A DNA stretch of 64,000 nucleotides from JBHGBM01 sp041946965 (GCA_041946965.1 JBHGBM010000021.1:9099-73098); one strand, 5' to 3'; shown: positions 53,694 through 62,241, numbered from the stretch's first letter. A program made the numbers and translations. The notes: generated from the sequence alone by a model not told the origin.

Positions 53694-54593
53694 TTACGGC
53701 GTAAGCAGCACCTTGAGGGCGCCCTTCCGGCCGGCATGCTCAAAGGCCGCGGGCGCCTCGCTCAAGCGGTAGCGCGCGTGGATCATCGTCTCCACATCCA
53801 CCGCGCCCTGCGCGAGCAGGTCCAGCGCGGGCGGGAACTGCCCGCAGCGCGAGCCTACCAGTGTGATCTCGTGGACCACGGCCGCGGCCGTATCGAGCGG
53901 CACGTCGCCATGCACCGTGGATTTCAAAATAATGCACCCGCGCGGGCGCGTCATGGCCAGCGCCTCGCGCAACCCGTCCGCCGAACCCGTGGCTTCCACC
54001 ACCCACTGATAAGAGCGCGGCGGTTTCCGGTCCGCGCGCCCGTAAGGGTCTACCCGTTTGCCGCTCGCCCGCAGCACCTGCTCGATCAACAGCCCGAGTT
54101 TGCCGCGGCCCAGCACCGCCACCGGCTCGTCACCCGGAATGCTGACCTGTTCCAGAATCTCGCAGGCCGCCGCAACCGGCTCCGCGAACGTGGCGCGCTC
54201 GGTGCTCACGCTCTCCGGCGCCACGTGCAGGTTGCGCTCCGGCAGGGTCAGGTATTCGGCGAAGGCGCCCGGGTGCTTCACAATCCCCAGTACCGTGCGG
54301 TTCGGGCAGTGCCGCCCCAGGCTGCGCGCGCACCACTCGCACCGGCCGCACGCCAGGTTGATCTCCCCCACTACGCGCTTGCCCCTCCACGCGGGGTCGT
54401 CCGATTCCACCACCTCTCCCACGAACTCGTGCCCGGGCGTGCCGGCGAAGCCGTAGTAACCACGCTGCAACTCCAGGTCGGTATTGCAGATGCCCGCGCA
54501 CAACATCCGGATCAGCGCGAATCCCGCCGGACGCGCCGGTACGGGAATGTCGCGCACCCGGACACGCCCGCCTTCGATGTGTACGGCCAGCAT
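53694..54593 (-). CDS. Zinc-dependent MDR alcohol/sorbitol-type dehydrogenase
   Basis: 299 residues, short for the family (about 340). The N-terminal GroES-like domain has CNTDLE (catalytic Cys), GHEFVGEV, and the structural-zinc cluster CGRCEWCARSLGRHC. The Rossmann part has VAVLGRGKLGLLIEQVL in place of the common GxGxxG, then VVEATGSADGLREAL and GCIILKSTV. NAD(P)-dependent oxidation of a polyol or alcohol is likely; the substrate is unknown. The ATG at 54593 follows TATACT by nine bases without a ribosome site and is divergent from threonine synthase. Confidence 0.85.
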   Translation of the reverse strand: MLAVHIEGGRVRVRDIPVPARPAGFALIRMLCAGICNTDLELQRGYYGFAGTPGHEFVGEVVESDDPAWRGKRVVGEINLACGRCEWCARSLGRHCPNRTVLGIVKHPGAFAEYLTLPERNLHVAPESVSTERATFAEPVAAACEILEQVSIPGDEPVAVLGRGKLGLLIEQVLRASGKRVDPYGRADRKPPRSYQWVVEATGSADGLREALAMTRPRGCIILKSTVHGDVPLDTAAAVVHEITLVGSRCGQFPPALDLLAQGAVDVETMIHARYRLSEAPAAFEHAGRKGALKVLLTP

Positions 54594-54602
54594 GAGCCAA
54601 AC

Positions 54603-54625
54603 AGTATAGCGCCGCCCGTTATAAT
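54603..54625. promoter_or_regulatory. Divergent -10 elements for the dehydrogenase (minus) and threonine synthase (plus)
   Basis: Minus strand TATACT (54608-54603) lies nine bases before the dehydrogenase ATG. Plus strand TATAAT (54620-54625) lies eight bases before the threonine synthase ATG. Only 40 bases separate the two starts, with no ribosome-binding sites, so both mRNAs may be leaderless. Good -35 boxes are not visible. Confidence 0.5.
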
Positions 54626-54633
54626 TGGGCTTC

Positions 54634-55935
54634 ATGTCTGCGGAACTGGTTTGTTTCGAGCGCGCCTGCCGCGCGCGCTACGCCATCACCGAGGTCATCT
54701 ACAATTGCCCGCGCTGCGGAGGGCTGCTCGAAGTCGAGTCCCCGCGCCCGGCGCAATCCGCCGGCGCGCTCAAGACCCTGTGGCGCGAGCGCCGTACCTC
54801 CAACGCCCCCCTCGATCAGAGCGGCGTCTGGCGCTACCGTGAGATGATCCCTTTCCTGGAAGACTTCTCTTCCGTGGTCACCCTGCGCGAGGGCAACACG
54901 CCGCTGCTCGACGCGCCCCGCGCCGCCGAATATGCCGGGCTCGACCGGGTGGTCTTCAAGCACCAGGGCTTCAACCCCACCGGCTCGTTCAAGGACAACG
55001 GCATGACCTGCGGCGCCGCCCAGGCGCGCCGGCTCGGCATGACCCGCGTGGCCTGCGTCTCCACCGGCAACACTTCGGCCTCCATGGCCGCCTACGCCAG
55101 CGCCGGCGGACTTCAACCCATCATTTTCATCCCCCACGGCAATATTTCTTACGGAAAACTCGCCCAGGCGCTCGAGTACGGCGCCCGCACATTCCAGGTC
55201 GAAGCCAACTTCGACCAGATCCTCGCGCTGGTGCGCACACTTGCCGAACGCCTCGGCATCTACCTGTTGAACTCCATCAACCCCTTCCGCATAGAAGGCC
55301 AGAAAACCATCATGGTCGAAATGATGGATCAGCGCGATTGGAACCCGCCCGACTGGATCGTGCTGCCCGGCGGCAACCTGGGCAATATCTCCGCCTTCGG
55401 CAAAGGATTGAGGGAGATGCGCGACGCCGGACTGATTCCCCGCCTGCCGCGCCTGGCGGTGGTTCAGGCCGAGGGTTCGGCCCCGTTCTACGAGCTGTTC
55501 CACTCCAAAGACCGCGCCGTGCTGCGTCCCGTGCGCGATCCGCACACCATGGCCACCGCCATCAAGATCGGCGACCCGGTCTCCTGGCCCAAGGCGCTCA
55601 ACGAAGTCCAATGCTCAAACGGCACCGTGGAGCGCGCCAGCGAGCAGGAAATCGCCGACGCCAAGGCCATCATCGGGCAGTGTGGCATCGGCTGCGAGCC
55701 CGCCTCCGCCGCGACCTTGGCGGGCATCCGCAAACTGCGCGCCGCCGGTGTCATCGGCCGCGACGAGGACGTGGTTGCGGTGCTCACCGGCAACGTCCTC
55801 AAGGACCCCGACTACATCTACCGCTACCACACCGGACAACTGGACGCCGACGGCCACCGCATCGCCCCAAACTTCGGAAATCACCCCGAGGTGGTCCCCA
55901 ACGACCCGGAGCGGATTGCCGCTACCCTCAAATGA
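54634..55935 (+). CDS. thrC: Threonine synthase
   Basis: 433 residues. It converts O-phosphohomoserine to threonine using pyridoxal phosphate. An N-terminal Cys-rich segment (CFERACRARYAITEVIYNCPRCGG) is the zinc-finger-like start of this ThrC type. The PLP lysine is at about 120 in FNPTGSFKDNGMT; VSTGNTSASMAAYAS and LPGGNLGNISAFGKG are the phosphate and cofactor loops. The start at 54634 was chosen because TATAAT lies eight bases upstream; two codons earlier is a non-canonical alternative. No other threonine gene is adjacent. Confidence 0.93.
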   Translation: MSAELVCFERACRARYAITEVIYNCPRCGGLLEVESPRPAQSAGALKTLWRERRTSNAPLDQSGVWRYREMIPFLEDFSSVVTLREGNTPLLDAPRAAEYAGLDRVVFKHQGFNPTGSFKDNGMTCGAAQARRLGMTRVACVSTGNTSASMAAYASAGGLQPIIFIPHGNISYGKLAQALEYGARTFQVEANFDQILALVRTLAERLGIYLLNSINPFRIEGQKTIMVEMMDQRDWNPPDWIVLPGGNLGNISAFGKGLREMRDAGLIPRLPRLAVVQAEGSAPFYELFHSKDRAVLRPVRDPHTMATAIKIGDPVSWPKALNEVQCSNGTVERASEQEIADAKAIIGQCGIGCEPASAATLAGIRKLRAAGVIGRDEDVVAVLTGNVLKDPDYIYRYHTGQLDADGHRIAPNFGNHPEVVPNDPERIAATLK

Positions 55936-55992
55936 GGGTATAGTTAATACCCGTAATTTTCCATAGAACTCATAGTACAAATCAGGGTTGCA

Positions 55993-56190
55993 ATGGACTA
56001 TACGTTATGGTACTTATGTACCATGCTCGGTAAGAAGGCGCTTTCCTCTCCCAGCGATGAACAGAATATCAGGCGCGAACTCGAATACCTTTACCACCGC
56101 CGCTCCGCGGTGGAAATGCTAATCCGCTCCCTCGAACAATATGACCGTTTCCGGTCCCAAGGCGAGACCCGCAACCACAAGCCGGCGTAG
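55993..56190 (+). CDS. Small hypothetical protein, predicted helical
   Basis: 65 residues from 55993 or 55 from an ATG at 56023 (MLGKKALSSPSDEQNIRREL). The core ELEYLYHRRSAVEMLIRSLEQYDRF is predicted to form one long amphipathic helix. Before 56023 there is TTGCAA (55988-55993) and, 17 bases on, TACTTA, six bases before the ATG, so a leaderless start is possible. A 7-bp inverted repeat overlaps the region. I recognise no family. Confidence 0.4.
   Translation: MDYTLWYLCTMLGKKALSSPSDEQNIRRELEYLYHRRSAVEMLIRSLEQYDRFRSQGETRNHKPA
56007..56024. repeat. Perfect 7-bp inverted repeat near the start of the small ORF
   Basis: ATGGTAC (56007-56013) and GTACCAT (56018-56024) flank TTAT. It spans the second candidate start and could be an operator or a start-region hairpin. 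Confidence 0.4.
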
Positions 56191-56327
56191 ATCCGTGCGC
56201 CTCGCCGCGCCAGCGGCTTAACCCGTCGAGCCAGTTCCTCGTAACCCATCGCCCCGGGGGATATGTCCGCACGACGGCCCGCCCATCTACCGCAAGCCAA
56301 AGACAAAAGTGAGACCTGCTGAAAGCT

Positions 56328-56347
56328 CTCCGCCTGAAAGGGCGGAG
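56328..56347. repeat. Hairpin downstream of the LssY_C gene
   Basis: CTCCGCC (56328-56334) pairs with GGCGGAG (56341-56347) around six bases. It is about 23 bases after the stop of the minus-strand LssY_C gene. No T-run follows on either strand, so it is not a textbook terminator. The rest of 56191-56369 shows nothing else that I can support. Confidence 0.35.
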
Positions 56348-56369
56348 GGATTAGAGCCGGAGGCAAGAG

Positions 56370-57572
56370 CTAAAAGATCACTACGGCGATCTGCGCGTCG
56401 GTTTCGATCTCGTCGCCGGTTGCATTCGCGCTGTGCTGCGGCACCTCGGGCCGCTCCACCAGCGCCAGCGATTTCACCATTCCGGTCAGCATCAGGTCGT
56501 TCACGACTTTGGCGCGCTCGCGGTCGATCTGCGAATCGATCTTGTGGATGAAGGTGCGGTTCTTCTCGGAGAACTCGATGCCCGTGTCGTGCGTGGCGGC
56601 GCACACCCACACGGGCTTGCCCTGGAACGTAACCGGACGGCGCCAGATGCGCAGGTGATGGCGCATGGCGAAGGTGTTGTTCATCTTCTGGAACACCAGG
56701 TCCGGCGGCCGGCCGTCCAGCAGCAGGATGGAGACAGGCGCTTCCTTGTAGCCGCGCTCCTCCACGATGGCGCGAAACGTCTCCAGCTTCGATTGCCCCG
56801 AGAGCGCCGCGGCGCCGCTCCATCCCGCCTCCGCAAATGCCTTCCGCACCTGCTCCTCGGTGCCGATATACATCAGGTTGGTGATGTCGGAGGGCTTGGG
56901 CGGGTTCTGGGCGACGGTCTGGAACGGCTGCTTCACGGCGATTTCGATGAGATCTTCCTCGCCGGTGACCGGATCGAGCGCGGGCGGGCTCGCGGCGGGA
57001 ACTTCCAACGGGGCCGTCAGCATGATCGTGAATTCCACGCCGGGTTCGTACACAATCTCCGGCTGGGTTTCCTTGAAGAACGCGCCCTTGGCGGCTCCCA
57101 ACACGCTCGCCAGAGCCGCGAACCGCTGGCCCACCATGCCGATGCCCGCATCCATCCGCGCCGTCAGAGTCTCCGACGGCAGGATGCCGGCGATGCGGCC
57201 TCCCTCCGCCACCGATTCGCGGGCGTTATCCACTTTGGTGATGGTGGCGGACATCTTCAATTTCTTCCCGCCGGTTTCCATCTCCTGGAACGCTAAGCCG
57301 ATCACCGCCCGCTTGTTCGGGTCCGTGACCGGCAGGGCTTCGGTGACGACGCCGCGCACAATCGCGCCGGCGGGCACGGCGAACTCGCCGCCCGCCACCA
57401 CGGGCGCGATCACCACGGCCTCCACCGGATCCTTGGCGCGCGAAGTGTCGCTGGCGATTTTGGTCTTCAGCCGGACATGCATCTCGGCGCCGGTGGGAAG
57501 CTCGATAGCGAGCCCCGCCGCTGCCGCCAGCAGCACCAGGCTACTTCTCACGCAATTCGGAAACAGGGCCAT
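56370..57572 (-). CDS. Secreted LssY_C-domain protein
   Basis: 400 residues from the ATG at 57572 (GAGG six bases upstream), overlapping the upstream gene by 32 bases; a GTG at 57551 is possible. A signal peptide (ALFPNCVRSSLVLLAAAAGL) precedes a beta region (about 40-200; GAEMHVRLKTKIASDTSRAKDPVEAVVIAPVV, like a bacterial SH3/TrbI-like module). The C-terminal LssY_C domain (about 255-400) has NLMYIGTEEQVRKAFAEAGWSGA, GRPPDLVFQK, MRHHLRIWRRPV, VWVCAATHDTGIEF, IDSQIDRERAKVVNDL. The role is unknown; LssY_C proteins are membrane or secreted. Confidence 0.75.
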   Translation of the reverse strand: MALFPNCVRSSLVLLAAAAGLAIELPTGAEMHVRLKTKIASDTSRAKDPVEAVVIAPVVAGGEFAVPAGAIVRGVVTEALPVTDPNKRAVIGLAFQEMETGGKKLKMSATITKVDNARESVAEGGRIAGILPSETLTARMDAGIGMVGQRFAALASVLGAAKGAFFKETQPEIVYEPGVEFTIMLTAPLEVPAASPPALDPVTGEEDLIEIAVKQPFQTVAQNPPKPSDITNLMYIGTEEQVRKAFAEAGWSGAAALSGQSKLETFRAIVEERGYKEAPVSILLLDGRPPDLVFQKMNNTFAMRHHLRIWRRPVTFQGKPVWVCAATHDTGIEFSEKNRTFIHKIDSQIDRERAKVVNDLMLTGMVKSLALVERPEVPQHSANATGDEIETDAQIAVVIF

Positions 57573-58032
57573 CGACGTCCTCGATGCGGATGGTGAGATT
57601 GCGGCGCGCATCCAGCAGCGCCTGCGAAAGCTCGAACCGCGCGGCGATCATGCGGTCCTCGGACTGATGAGGCGGAATCTTGTCCCGCATGAGAAGAGAA
57701 TCGTTGTACTTCTGGCCAAGCAGCTTGTAGTACTCGAACAAGCGCTTCGCGTCCATCTCGGACACCACCATGCCCTGGTACGCATTCCCGTCCGCCCCGG
57801 TGATGCTCACTTCAACCGTCCGCACCACAAAAGCATAATCGGCGGGGTTGACAAAGCGGAAATCCACTACCGCGATGGAGCTGTTCTCATCGAGCGCGGC
57901 CGTGCGCACCTTGACGATGGAGCCCTTCAACTCGACATGCGCGCCGCGCTGCCGGTAGACCACGGCCGCCACCACGGCGAAAACGACGACCACGCCGATC
58001 CCGAGGGCGGCCCAAAAGCGCTTGCCGGGCAT
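57541..58032 (-). CDS. Membrane-anchored protein with possible LEA14/WHy-like domain
   Basis: 163 residues. One N-terminal membrane helix (about 5-25, FWAALGIGVVVVFAVVAAVVY) is followed by an extracytoplasmic beta domain (ALDENSSIAVVDFRFVNPADYAFVVRTVEVSITGADGN) that resembles LEA14/WHy-type domains by strand pattern. The start at 58032 follows TATAAT by six bases without a ribosome site. It overlaps the LssY_C gene and probably works with it. Function unknown. Confidence 0.6.
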   Translation of the reverse strand: MPGKRFWAALGIGVVVVFAVVAAVVYRQRGAHVELKGSIVKVRTAALDENSSIAVVDFRFVNPADYAFVVRTVEVSITGADGNAYQGMVVSEMDAKRLFEYYKLLGQKYNDSLLMRDKIPPHQSEDRMIAARFELSQALLDARRNLTIRIEDVDGPVSELREK

Positions 58033-58038
58033 TCCTTG

Positions 58039-58071
58039 ATTATAGGCTGCGCCCGCGCGGGCTGATACAAT
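58039..58071. promoter_or_regulatory. Divergent leaderless-type promoters around a perfect palindrome
   Basis: Minus TATAAT (58044-58039) lies six bases before the small membrane-protein start and plus TACAAT (58066-58071) seven bases before the sulfatase start. Between them GCCCGCGCGGGC (58051-58062) is a perfect 12-bp palindrome. Only 46 bases separate the start codons. Confidence 0.5.
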
Positions 58072-58078
58072 CTTGCCG

Positions 58079-59449
58079 ATGAATCGCCGTACCTTTTTAG
58101 AATGCGCCGCCGGAGCGCTAACCTCTCCCCTGGCGGCCGCCCCCCAGCGCCCGCCCAACGTCGTGCTGATCTTCTGCGACGATCTCGGCTGGGGCGACCT
58201 GGGCTGCTACGGCGGCCCGATCCGCACGCCCAACATCGACAGCCTGGCCCGCGACGGCGCCCGCTTCACTCACTTCTACTCCGCCAACCCGGTCTGCTCG
58301 CCTTCGCGCGCCGCCCTCATGACCGGGCGCTACCCGACCCGCGTGGGCGTGCCGCGCGTGTTCTTTCCCGCCGACACCACCGGAATGGATCTCTCCGAAA
58401 CCACTATGGCCCAGGTGCTCAAAGGCGCGGGCTATAAGACCATGGCCATCGGCAAATGGCACCTCGGGCACCTGCCGCAGTACCTGCCCACCAGCCGCGG
58501 CTTCGACGAGTACTTCGGCATCCCGTACTCCAACGACATGAACCCGCGCCTGCTGCTGCACAACCTGGAAACGGTCGAGCAGACCGCCACTCTCGAAACG
58601 CTTACCATGCGCTACACCGAACAGGCGGTGAAGTTCATCGAGCGATCGAAGGGCGGCCCGTTCTTCCTTTATATGCCGCATACCTTCCCGCACATCCCGC
58701 TGGCCGCCTCGCCGCGCTTCCGGGGAAAATCGCCGCAGGGTTTGTACGGGGACGTGGTGGAGGAAGTCGATTGGAGCGTCGGCCAGGTGCTCGCGGCCCT
58801 GAAGAAGAACGGCGTCGAGAACAACACCCTCGTCCTGTTTTCGAGCGATAACGGGCCTTGGTACCAGGGCAGCCCCGGGCCGCTGCGCGGGCGCAAGGGC
58901 TGGACTTACGAGGGCGGAGTGCGCGAGCCGTTCCTGGCGCGGCTGCCGGGCCGGATTCCGAAAGCCACGGTGTGCCACGGCATGGCTGGCACCATCGACC
59001 TGGTGCCGACGCTGGCGAAGCTGTGCGGCGCGCCCATGCCGCAGAAGCCCCTCGACGGCATCGACATCTGGCCCCTGCTCTCCGGCCGGAAACAGGAACT
59101 CGAGCGTGAAATTTACCTCTTCTTCGACAACTGGAACGTGCAGTGCGCTCGCATGGGCAATTACAAGCTGCACGTGGCGCGCTACAACAACATGGCATAT
59201 AACCCACCGCCCGTGGGCGGACGTGTCAACCTCCCGTTGAAGAACCCGGAGCTCTACGACGTAGTGCATGACATTGACGAAAGCTACGACATTGCGCCCG
59301 AGCGCCCCGAGATCGTTAAGGAAATCACGGCGCGGATCGAGCGGGCCGTGGCCACGTTCCCCGAGGAGGTGCGGAAGGCGTGGGCCGAGACGCAGGCCCG
59401 GCAAGCAGGAAGTTCCGCCGTAGGGGCGCTGCCGCGCCTCGCGCGATAA
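58079..59449 (+). CDS. Sulfatase, Cys-type, exported (3)
   Basis: 456 residues. A Tat-like leader (MNRRTFLECAAGALTSPLAA) precedes a classical arylsulfatase: metal Asp pair 34-35 (FCDDLGWGDLGCYGG), formylglycine Cys 73 (VCSPSRAALMTGRYP), GKWHLGHL, FSSDNGPW, and a C-terminal NYKLHVARYN strand. This copy has the canonical metal motif, unlike the one at 46657. It likely removes sulfate in the periplasm. It is divergent from the small membrane protein and not linked to a glycosidase. Confidence 0.92.
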   Translation: MNRRTFLECAAGALTSPLAAAPQRPPNVVLIFCDDLGWGDLGCYGGPIRTPNIDSLARDGARFTHFYSANPVCSPSRAALMTGRYPTRVGVPRVFFPADTTGMDLSETTMAQVLKGAGYKTMAIGKWHLGHLPQYLPTSRGFDEYFGIPYSNDMNPRLLLHNLETVEQTATLETLTMRYTEQAVKFIERSKGGPFFLYMPHTFPHIPLAASPRFRGKSPQGLYGDVVEEVDWSVGQVLAALKKNGVENNTLVLFSSDNGPWYQGSPGPLRGRKGWTYEGGVREPFLARLPGRIPKATVCHGMAGTIDLVPTLAKLCGAPMPQKPLDGIDIWPLLSGRKQELEREIYLFFDNWNVQCARMGNYKLHVARYNNMAYNPPPVGGRVNLPLKNPELYDVVHDIDESYDIAPERPEIVKEITARIERAVATFPEEVRKAWAETQARQAGSSAVGALPRLAR

Positions 59450-59474
59450 TTAAGGAATAGCGTAACCGCCGCCC

Positions 59475-60092
59475 ATGGTTCCCGACATTCAGAACGCCAT
59501 CTTCAACGTCGCCCTTCTGTGGATGCTGACCACCCCGCACGAGTTCGCGCATGCGTGGACGGCCGAACGGCTGGGCGACGACACGCCGCGCCTGGACGGG
59601 CGCGTAACCCTGCACCCGTTGGCCCACGTGGACTGGATCGGCACCGTGATCCTGCCACTGGTGACCTCGCTGCTCGGGGCGGGTTTTCTCGGCTGGGGCA
59701 AGGCCGTACAGACCAATCCCGCGAAACTGCGGGGCGGTCTGAACGGCCTGGCGCTGGTCGCTCTCGCGGGACCGTTCAGCAACGTGGTCTTCGCGTTCCT
59801 GCTGGGCGCTGCCGCCGCGCTGCTAAGCGATATCGCCCCCGCCTTCGCGAGCTTCGCGCGGCATGGCGTCTGGCTCAGCCTGTATCTCGCGCTGTTCAAT
59901 ATGCTGCCCGTCCCGCCGCTGGATGGCTCCAAGCTGCTGCTCGCCGCGCGGATTCCCGTAGCGGTCTACAATGAGCTGGCGCGCTTCGGCTTCATGCTGG
60001 TGATCGTGGCCATGACCGCCTCGAACCTCGGGCGGTACATGTCGCTGTGGAGCTACCTGGGCGCGGATACGATTTTCGCGGTGTTTCGATAG
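59475..60092 (+). CDS. Site-2 protease-family (M50) membrane metalloprotease
   Basis: 205 residues with four to five membrane helices. The zinc motif HEFAH at about 22-26 and NMLPVPPLDGSKLL near 141 (NPxPxxxLDG type) mark the M50B family. Members cleave membrane-embedded substrates, often in signalling; related short ones have unknown targets. The gene is 25 bases after the sulfatase and may be read through from it. Confidence 0.85.
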   Translation: MVPDIQNAIFNVALLWMLTTPHEFAHAWTAERLGDDTPRLDGRVTLHPLAHVDWIGTVILPLVTSLLGAGFLGWGKAVQTNPAKLRGGLNGLALVALAGPFSNVVFAFLLGAAAALLSDIAPAFASFARHGVWLSLYLALFNMLPVPPLDGSKLLLAARIPVAVYNELARFGFMLVIVAMTASNLGRYMSLWSYLGADTIFAVFR

Positions 60093-60120
60093 CGGTCAGA
60101 TGTTGATCGCGGACATCTCT

Positions 60121-60789
60121 CTACTTCATATAGAACAGGCTCAAGCGCGGCAGGTTCAGGCTCTCCAGCAGATCGCGCTCCAGGTACTGCTTCTCCAGCA
60201 TGGCAAGTTGCTCCGCGGTCATCTTGGAGCGATACGGGCGCAGTTGCGCGTCGAGCGCGCGGCGCGCCTCGAGCAGCCGTTCCTCGGTCGCTGCCGCGCG
60301 CGCCGTCGCGATCATCTTCTCTTCGAGCGCGGTGAGGCGCCGTTCCAGGTCTTCCAGGTCCGGCTGCGGCTCGCCGGCCAGCCGTTCGAGCGCGGCGGCG
60401 ATTTCCTCGAAACCCGCGGCCCGCACCGCATCAGCGTTGCGCCGCAGGTAATCCGCCAGTTCCTCGCCGGTGAACGGCGGCGCACTCTCGCGCCGCGCGG
60501 GTGCGCTGCCCGCCATGGCCTGCGCGGCGGTCAACACGGTCTGGGCGCAAAACGCCAGCGAGTTGACCATCTGGGTCTTGGACTTGCGGCTGCGCCAGTG
60601 CTCGAAGGCCGCATCGATGCCGCGCAGCACGGCCTCCAGCGGGACGCCCGCTTCCTTCCAGCTTTCAATCAGCGCCCAGTCGAGCGGCGAAAGCAGGAAC
60701 AGCCCCGTGCCGCGGGCCCGCTGGAAGTGGTCCTCGATCTCGGTGAAGTAGTTGAAGTAGTTGTAGACCCAGTCCTGCTGTTCGCTCAC
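60121..60789 (-). CDS. Conserved-looking helical protein downstream of coaX, function unknown
   Basis: 222 residues from a GTG at 60789 that overlaps the coaX stop (GTGA). The N-terminal half (DWVYNYFNYFTEIEDHFQRARGTGLFLLSPLDWALIESW) is followed by a charged helical half (EDLERRLTALEEKMIATARAAATEERLLEARRAL) predicted as coiled coil. No signal peptide. It is the last gene of the valS-nadC-birA-coaX operon. I do not recognise a family; the N-terminal pattern faintly resembles DnaD-like helical folds. Confidence 0.6.
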   Translation of the reverse strand: MSEQQDWVYNYFNYFTEIEDHFQRARGTGLFLLSPLDWALIESWKEAGVPLEAVLRGIDAAFEHWRSRKSKTQMVNSLAFCAQTVLTAAQAMAGSAPARRESAPPFTGEELADYLRRNADAVRAAGFEEIAAALERLAGEPQPDLEDLERRLTALEEKMIATARAAATEERLLEARRALDAQLRPYRSKMTAEQLAMLEKQYLERDLLESLNLPRLSLFYMK

Positions 60790-61556
60790 GTGCGCCCGAT
60801 CCGTTCCCAAATCAGCCGGAGCCCCTCCAGCGTGAGGTTCTCGTCGATGTTCTTGAGGTAGCGCGAGCCGCGCGCGATGAGCGCGGCCTGTCCTCCGGTC
60901 GCGAGCACCGTCGTCCGCGGCCCAAGTTCCGCGAGCAGCCGGTCCAGAATGCCGTCGATCATGCCGAGCGCGCCGTAGTACAGGCCGGCCTGCATCGCCG
61001 CCACGGTGTTGCCGCCGATCAGCTTTCCAGGGGCGCGGAAGTCCACCAGCGGCAGGCGCGCGGTGCGGCTGAAGAGACCTTCCGCCGATATGCCGATGCC
61101 CGGCGCGATGATGCCGCCCAGGTATTCGCCCGCAGCCGAGACCACGTCGAACGTGATGGCCGTGCCCAGGTCCACGATCACGCACGGCCCGCCGTGGCGC
61201 GCGAACGCCGCTACACTGTTCACCAGCCGGTCCGCCCCGACTTCCGCGGGATTCTCGTAGCGGATCTTCAGCCCGATGTCCGTTTCGCTGCTGACGAACA
61301 GCGGCCCGGTTTGAAAATACCGCTGCGCCATCTCGTCAAGCGACGTATCGAGCGGCGGCACCACGCTGGCGATGATCACGCCCTTGACCGAGGCGAAATC
61401 GAGATCCGCGAGCGCGAACAGGTTACGCAGCAGCACGCCCCATTCGTCCGAGGTCTGCGCGTGCACCGTGCGCAGGCGCCAATGCGCGATCAGCTCGCGG
61501 TCATGAAACACGCCGATGGTGATGTTGCTGTTGCCGACGTCAAGAGCTAAGAGCAC
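60786..61556 (-). CDS. coaX: Type III pantothenate kinase
   Basis: 256 residues from a GTG at 61556 with GGAGG about five bases upstream. CoaX makes phosphopantothenate, the first step of coenzyme A synthesis. Motifs: ALDVGNSNITIGVF (phosphate loop), IRYENPAEVGADRLVNSVAAF, IVDLGTAITFDVVSAAGEYLGG and a C-terminal ATGGQAALIARGSRYL. It overlaps the end of birA by 17 bases and the next start by four, giving a compact operon. Confidence 0.93.
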   Translation of the reverse strand: MLLALDVGNSNITIGVFHDRELIAHWRLRTVHAQTSDEWGVLLRNLFALADLDFASVKGVIIASVVPPLDTSLDEMAQRYFQTGPLFVSSETDIGLKIRYENPAEVGADRLVNSVAAFARHGGPCVIVDLGTAITFDVVSAAGEYLGGIIAPGIGISAEGLFSRTARLPLVDFRAPGKLIGGNTVAAMQAGLYYGALGMIDGILDRLLAELGPRTTVLATGGQAALIARGSRYLKNIDENLTLEGLRLIWERIGRT

Positions 61557-62241
61557 GTACTCCTCCGCTGACGATGATGCGTTCCTCGCCTCCCGCCCCG
61601 CGCACGCGCAGAAAGCCGGAAGGGTCGAGGCCGGCTGTAACGCCCTCGAACCCCTCCACCACCACGCGTTTTCCACAGGCATAGGACGAGCGCCGCGTGA
61701 ACAATTCCAGAATGGTCTCCACACCGCCCTCGCGCAACATGCGGCAAAAGGCATCCACGCAGGGGATGAGTTCCACCAGCAAATCTTCGCGCGAGTGCTC
61801 GCGCCCGGTAACCAGCCGCAGCGAAGTGGCCTCTTCGGCGAGTTCCGGAGGGAAGGCGGTGTGGTTCACGTTGATCCCGATGCCCGCCACGGCGCCCTGC
61901 ACCAGGATGCCCGCCACCTTGCGCCCGCCGAGCAGCACATCGTTGGGCCAGCGCAGGTCGCACGCGAGGTCCGCCACGCGGGCGATGGCTTCCGCGGTGG
62001 CAAGCCCCAGCGCCAGCGTCAGCGCCGGCGGGCCGGGTGCAAGCACAATCGAGCAGTACAGCCCCGAGCCGAGTTCGGAGTGCCACGTGCGCCCGTGCCG
62101 GCCCATGCCCGCGGTCTGCGCCCCCGCGACCACGACGGAGCCTTCCGGGCAACCCTCCGCGGCGCGCATGGTGGAATCGAGCGTGGCGAAGTACTCGATG
62201 TCGCGGCCCGGCAGCCGGCGGCGCACGCTTGCGATATTCAC
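61540..62241 (-). CDS. birA: Biotin-[acetyl-CoA-carboxylase] ligase
   Basis: 233 residues from a GTG at 62241 that overlaps the nadC stop (GTGA). Catalytic motif GRHGRTWHSELGSGLYCSI (about 50-68), LRWPNDVLLGGRKVAGIL (lysine near 115) and GIGINVNHTAFPPEL are intact. No N-terminal helix-turn-helix is present, so it is a monofunctional ligase and not a repressor. It attaches biotin to the carboxyl carrier of acetyl-CoA carboxylase. Confidence 0.92.
   Translation of the reverse strand: MNIASVRRRLPGRDIEYFATLDSTMRAAEGCPEGSVVVAGAQTAGMGRHGRTWHSELGSGLYCSIVLAPGPPALTLALGLATAEAIARVADLACDLRWPNDVLLGGRKVAGILVQGAVAGIGINVNHTAFPPELAEEATSLRLVTGREHSREDLLVELIPCVDAFCRMLREGGVETILELFTRRSSYACGKRVVVEGFEGVTAGLDPSGFLRVRGAGGEERIIVSGGVRALSS

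Noticed and set aside
56191..56369. Possible tRNA or a small minus-strand protein (MGYEELARRVKPLARRGARI...)
   Set aside because: No cloverleaf could be drawn. The short frame overlaps the plus-strand ORF, lacks a ribosome site and looks like chance coding.
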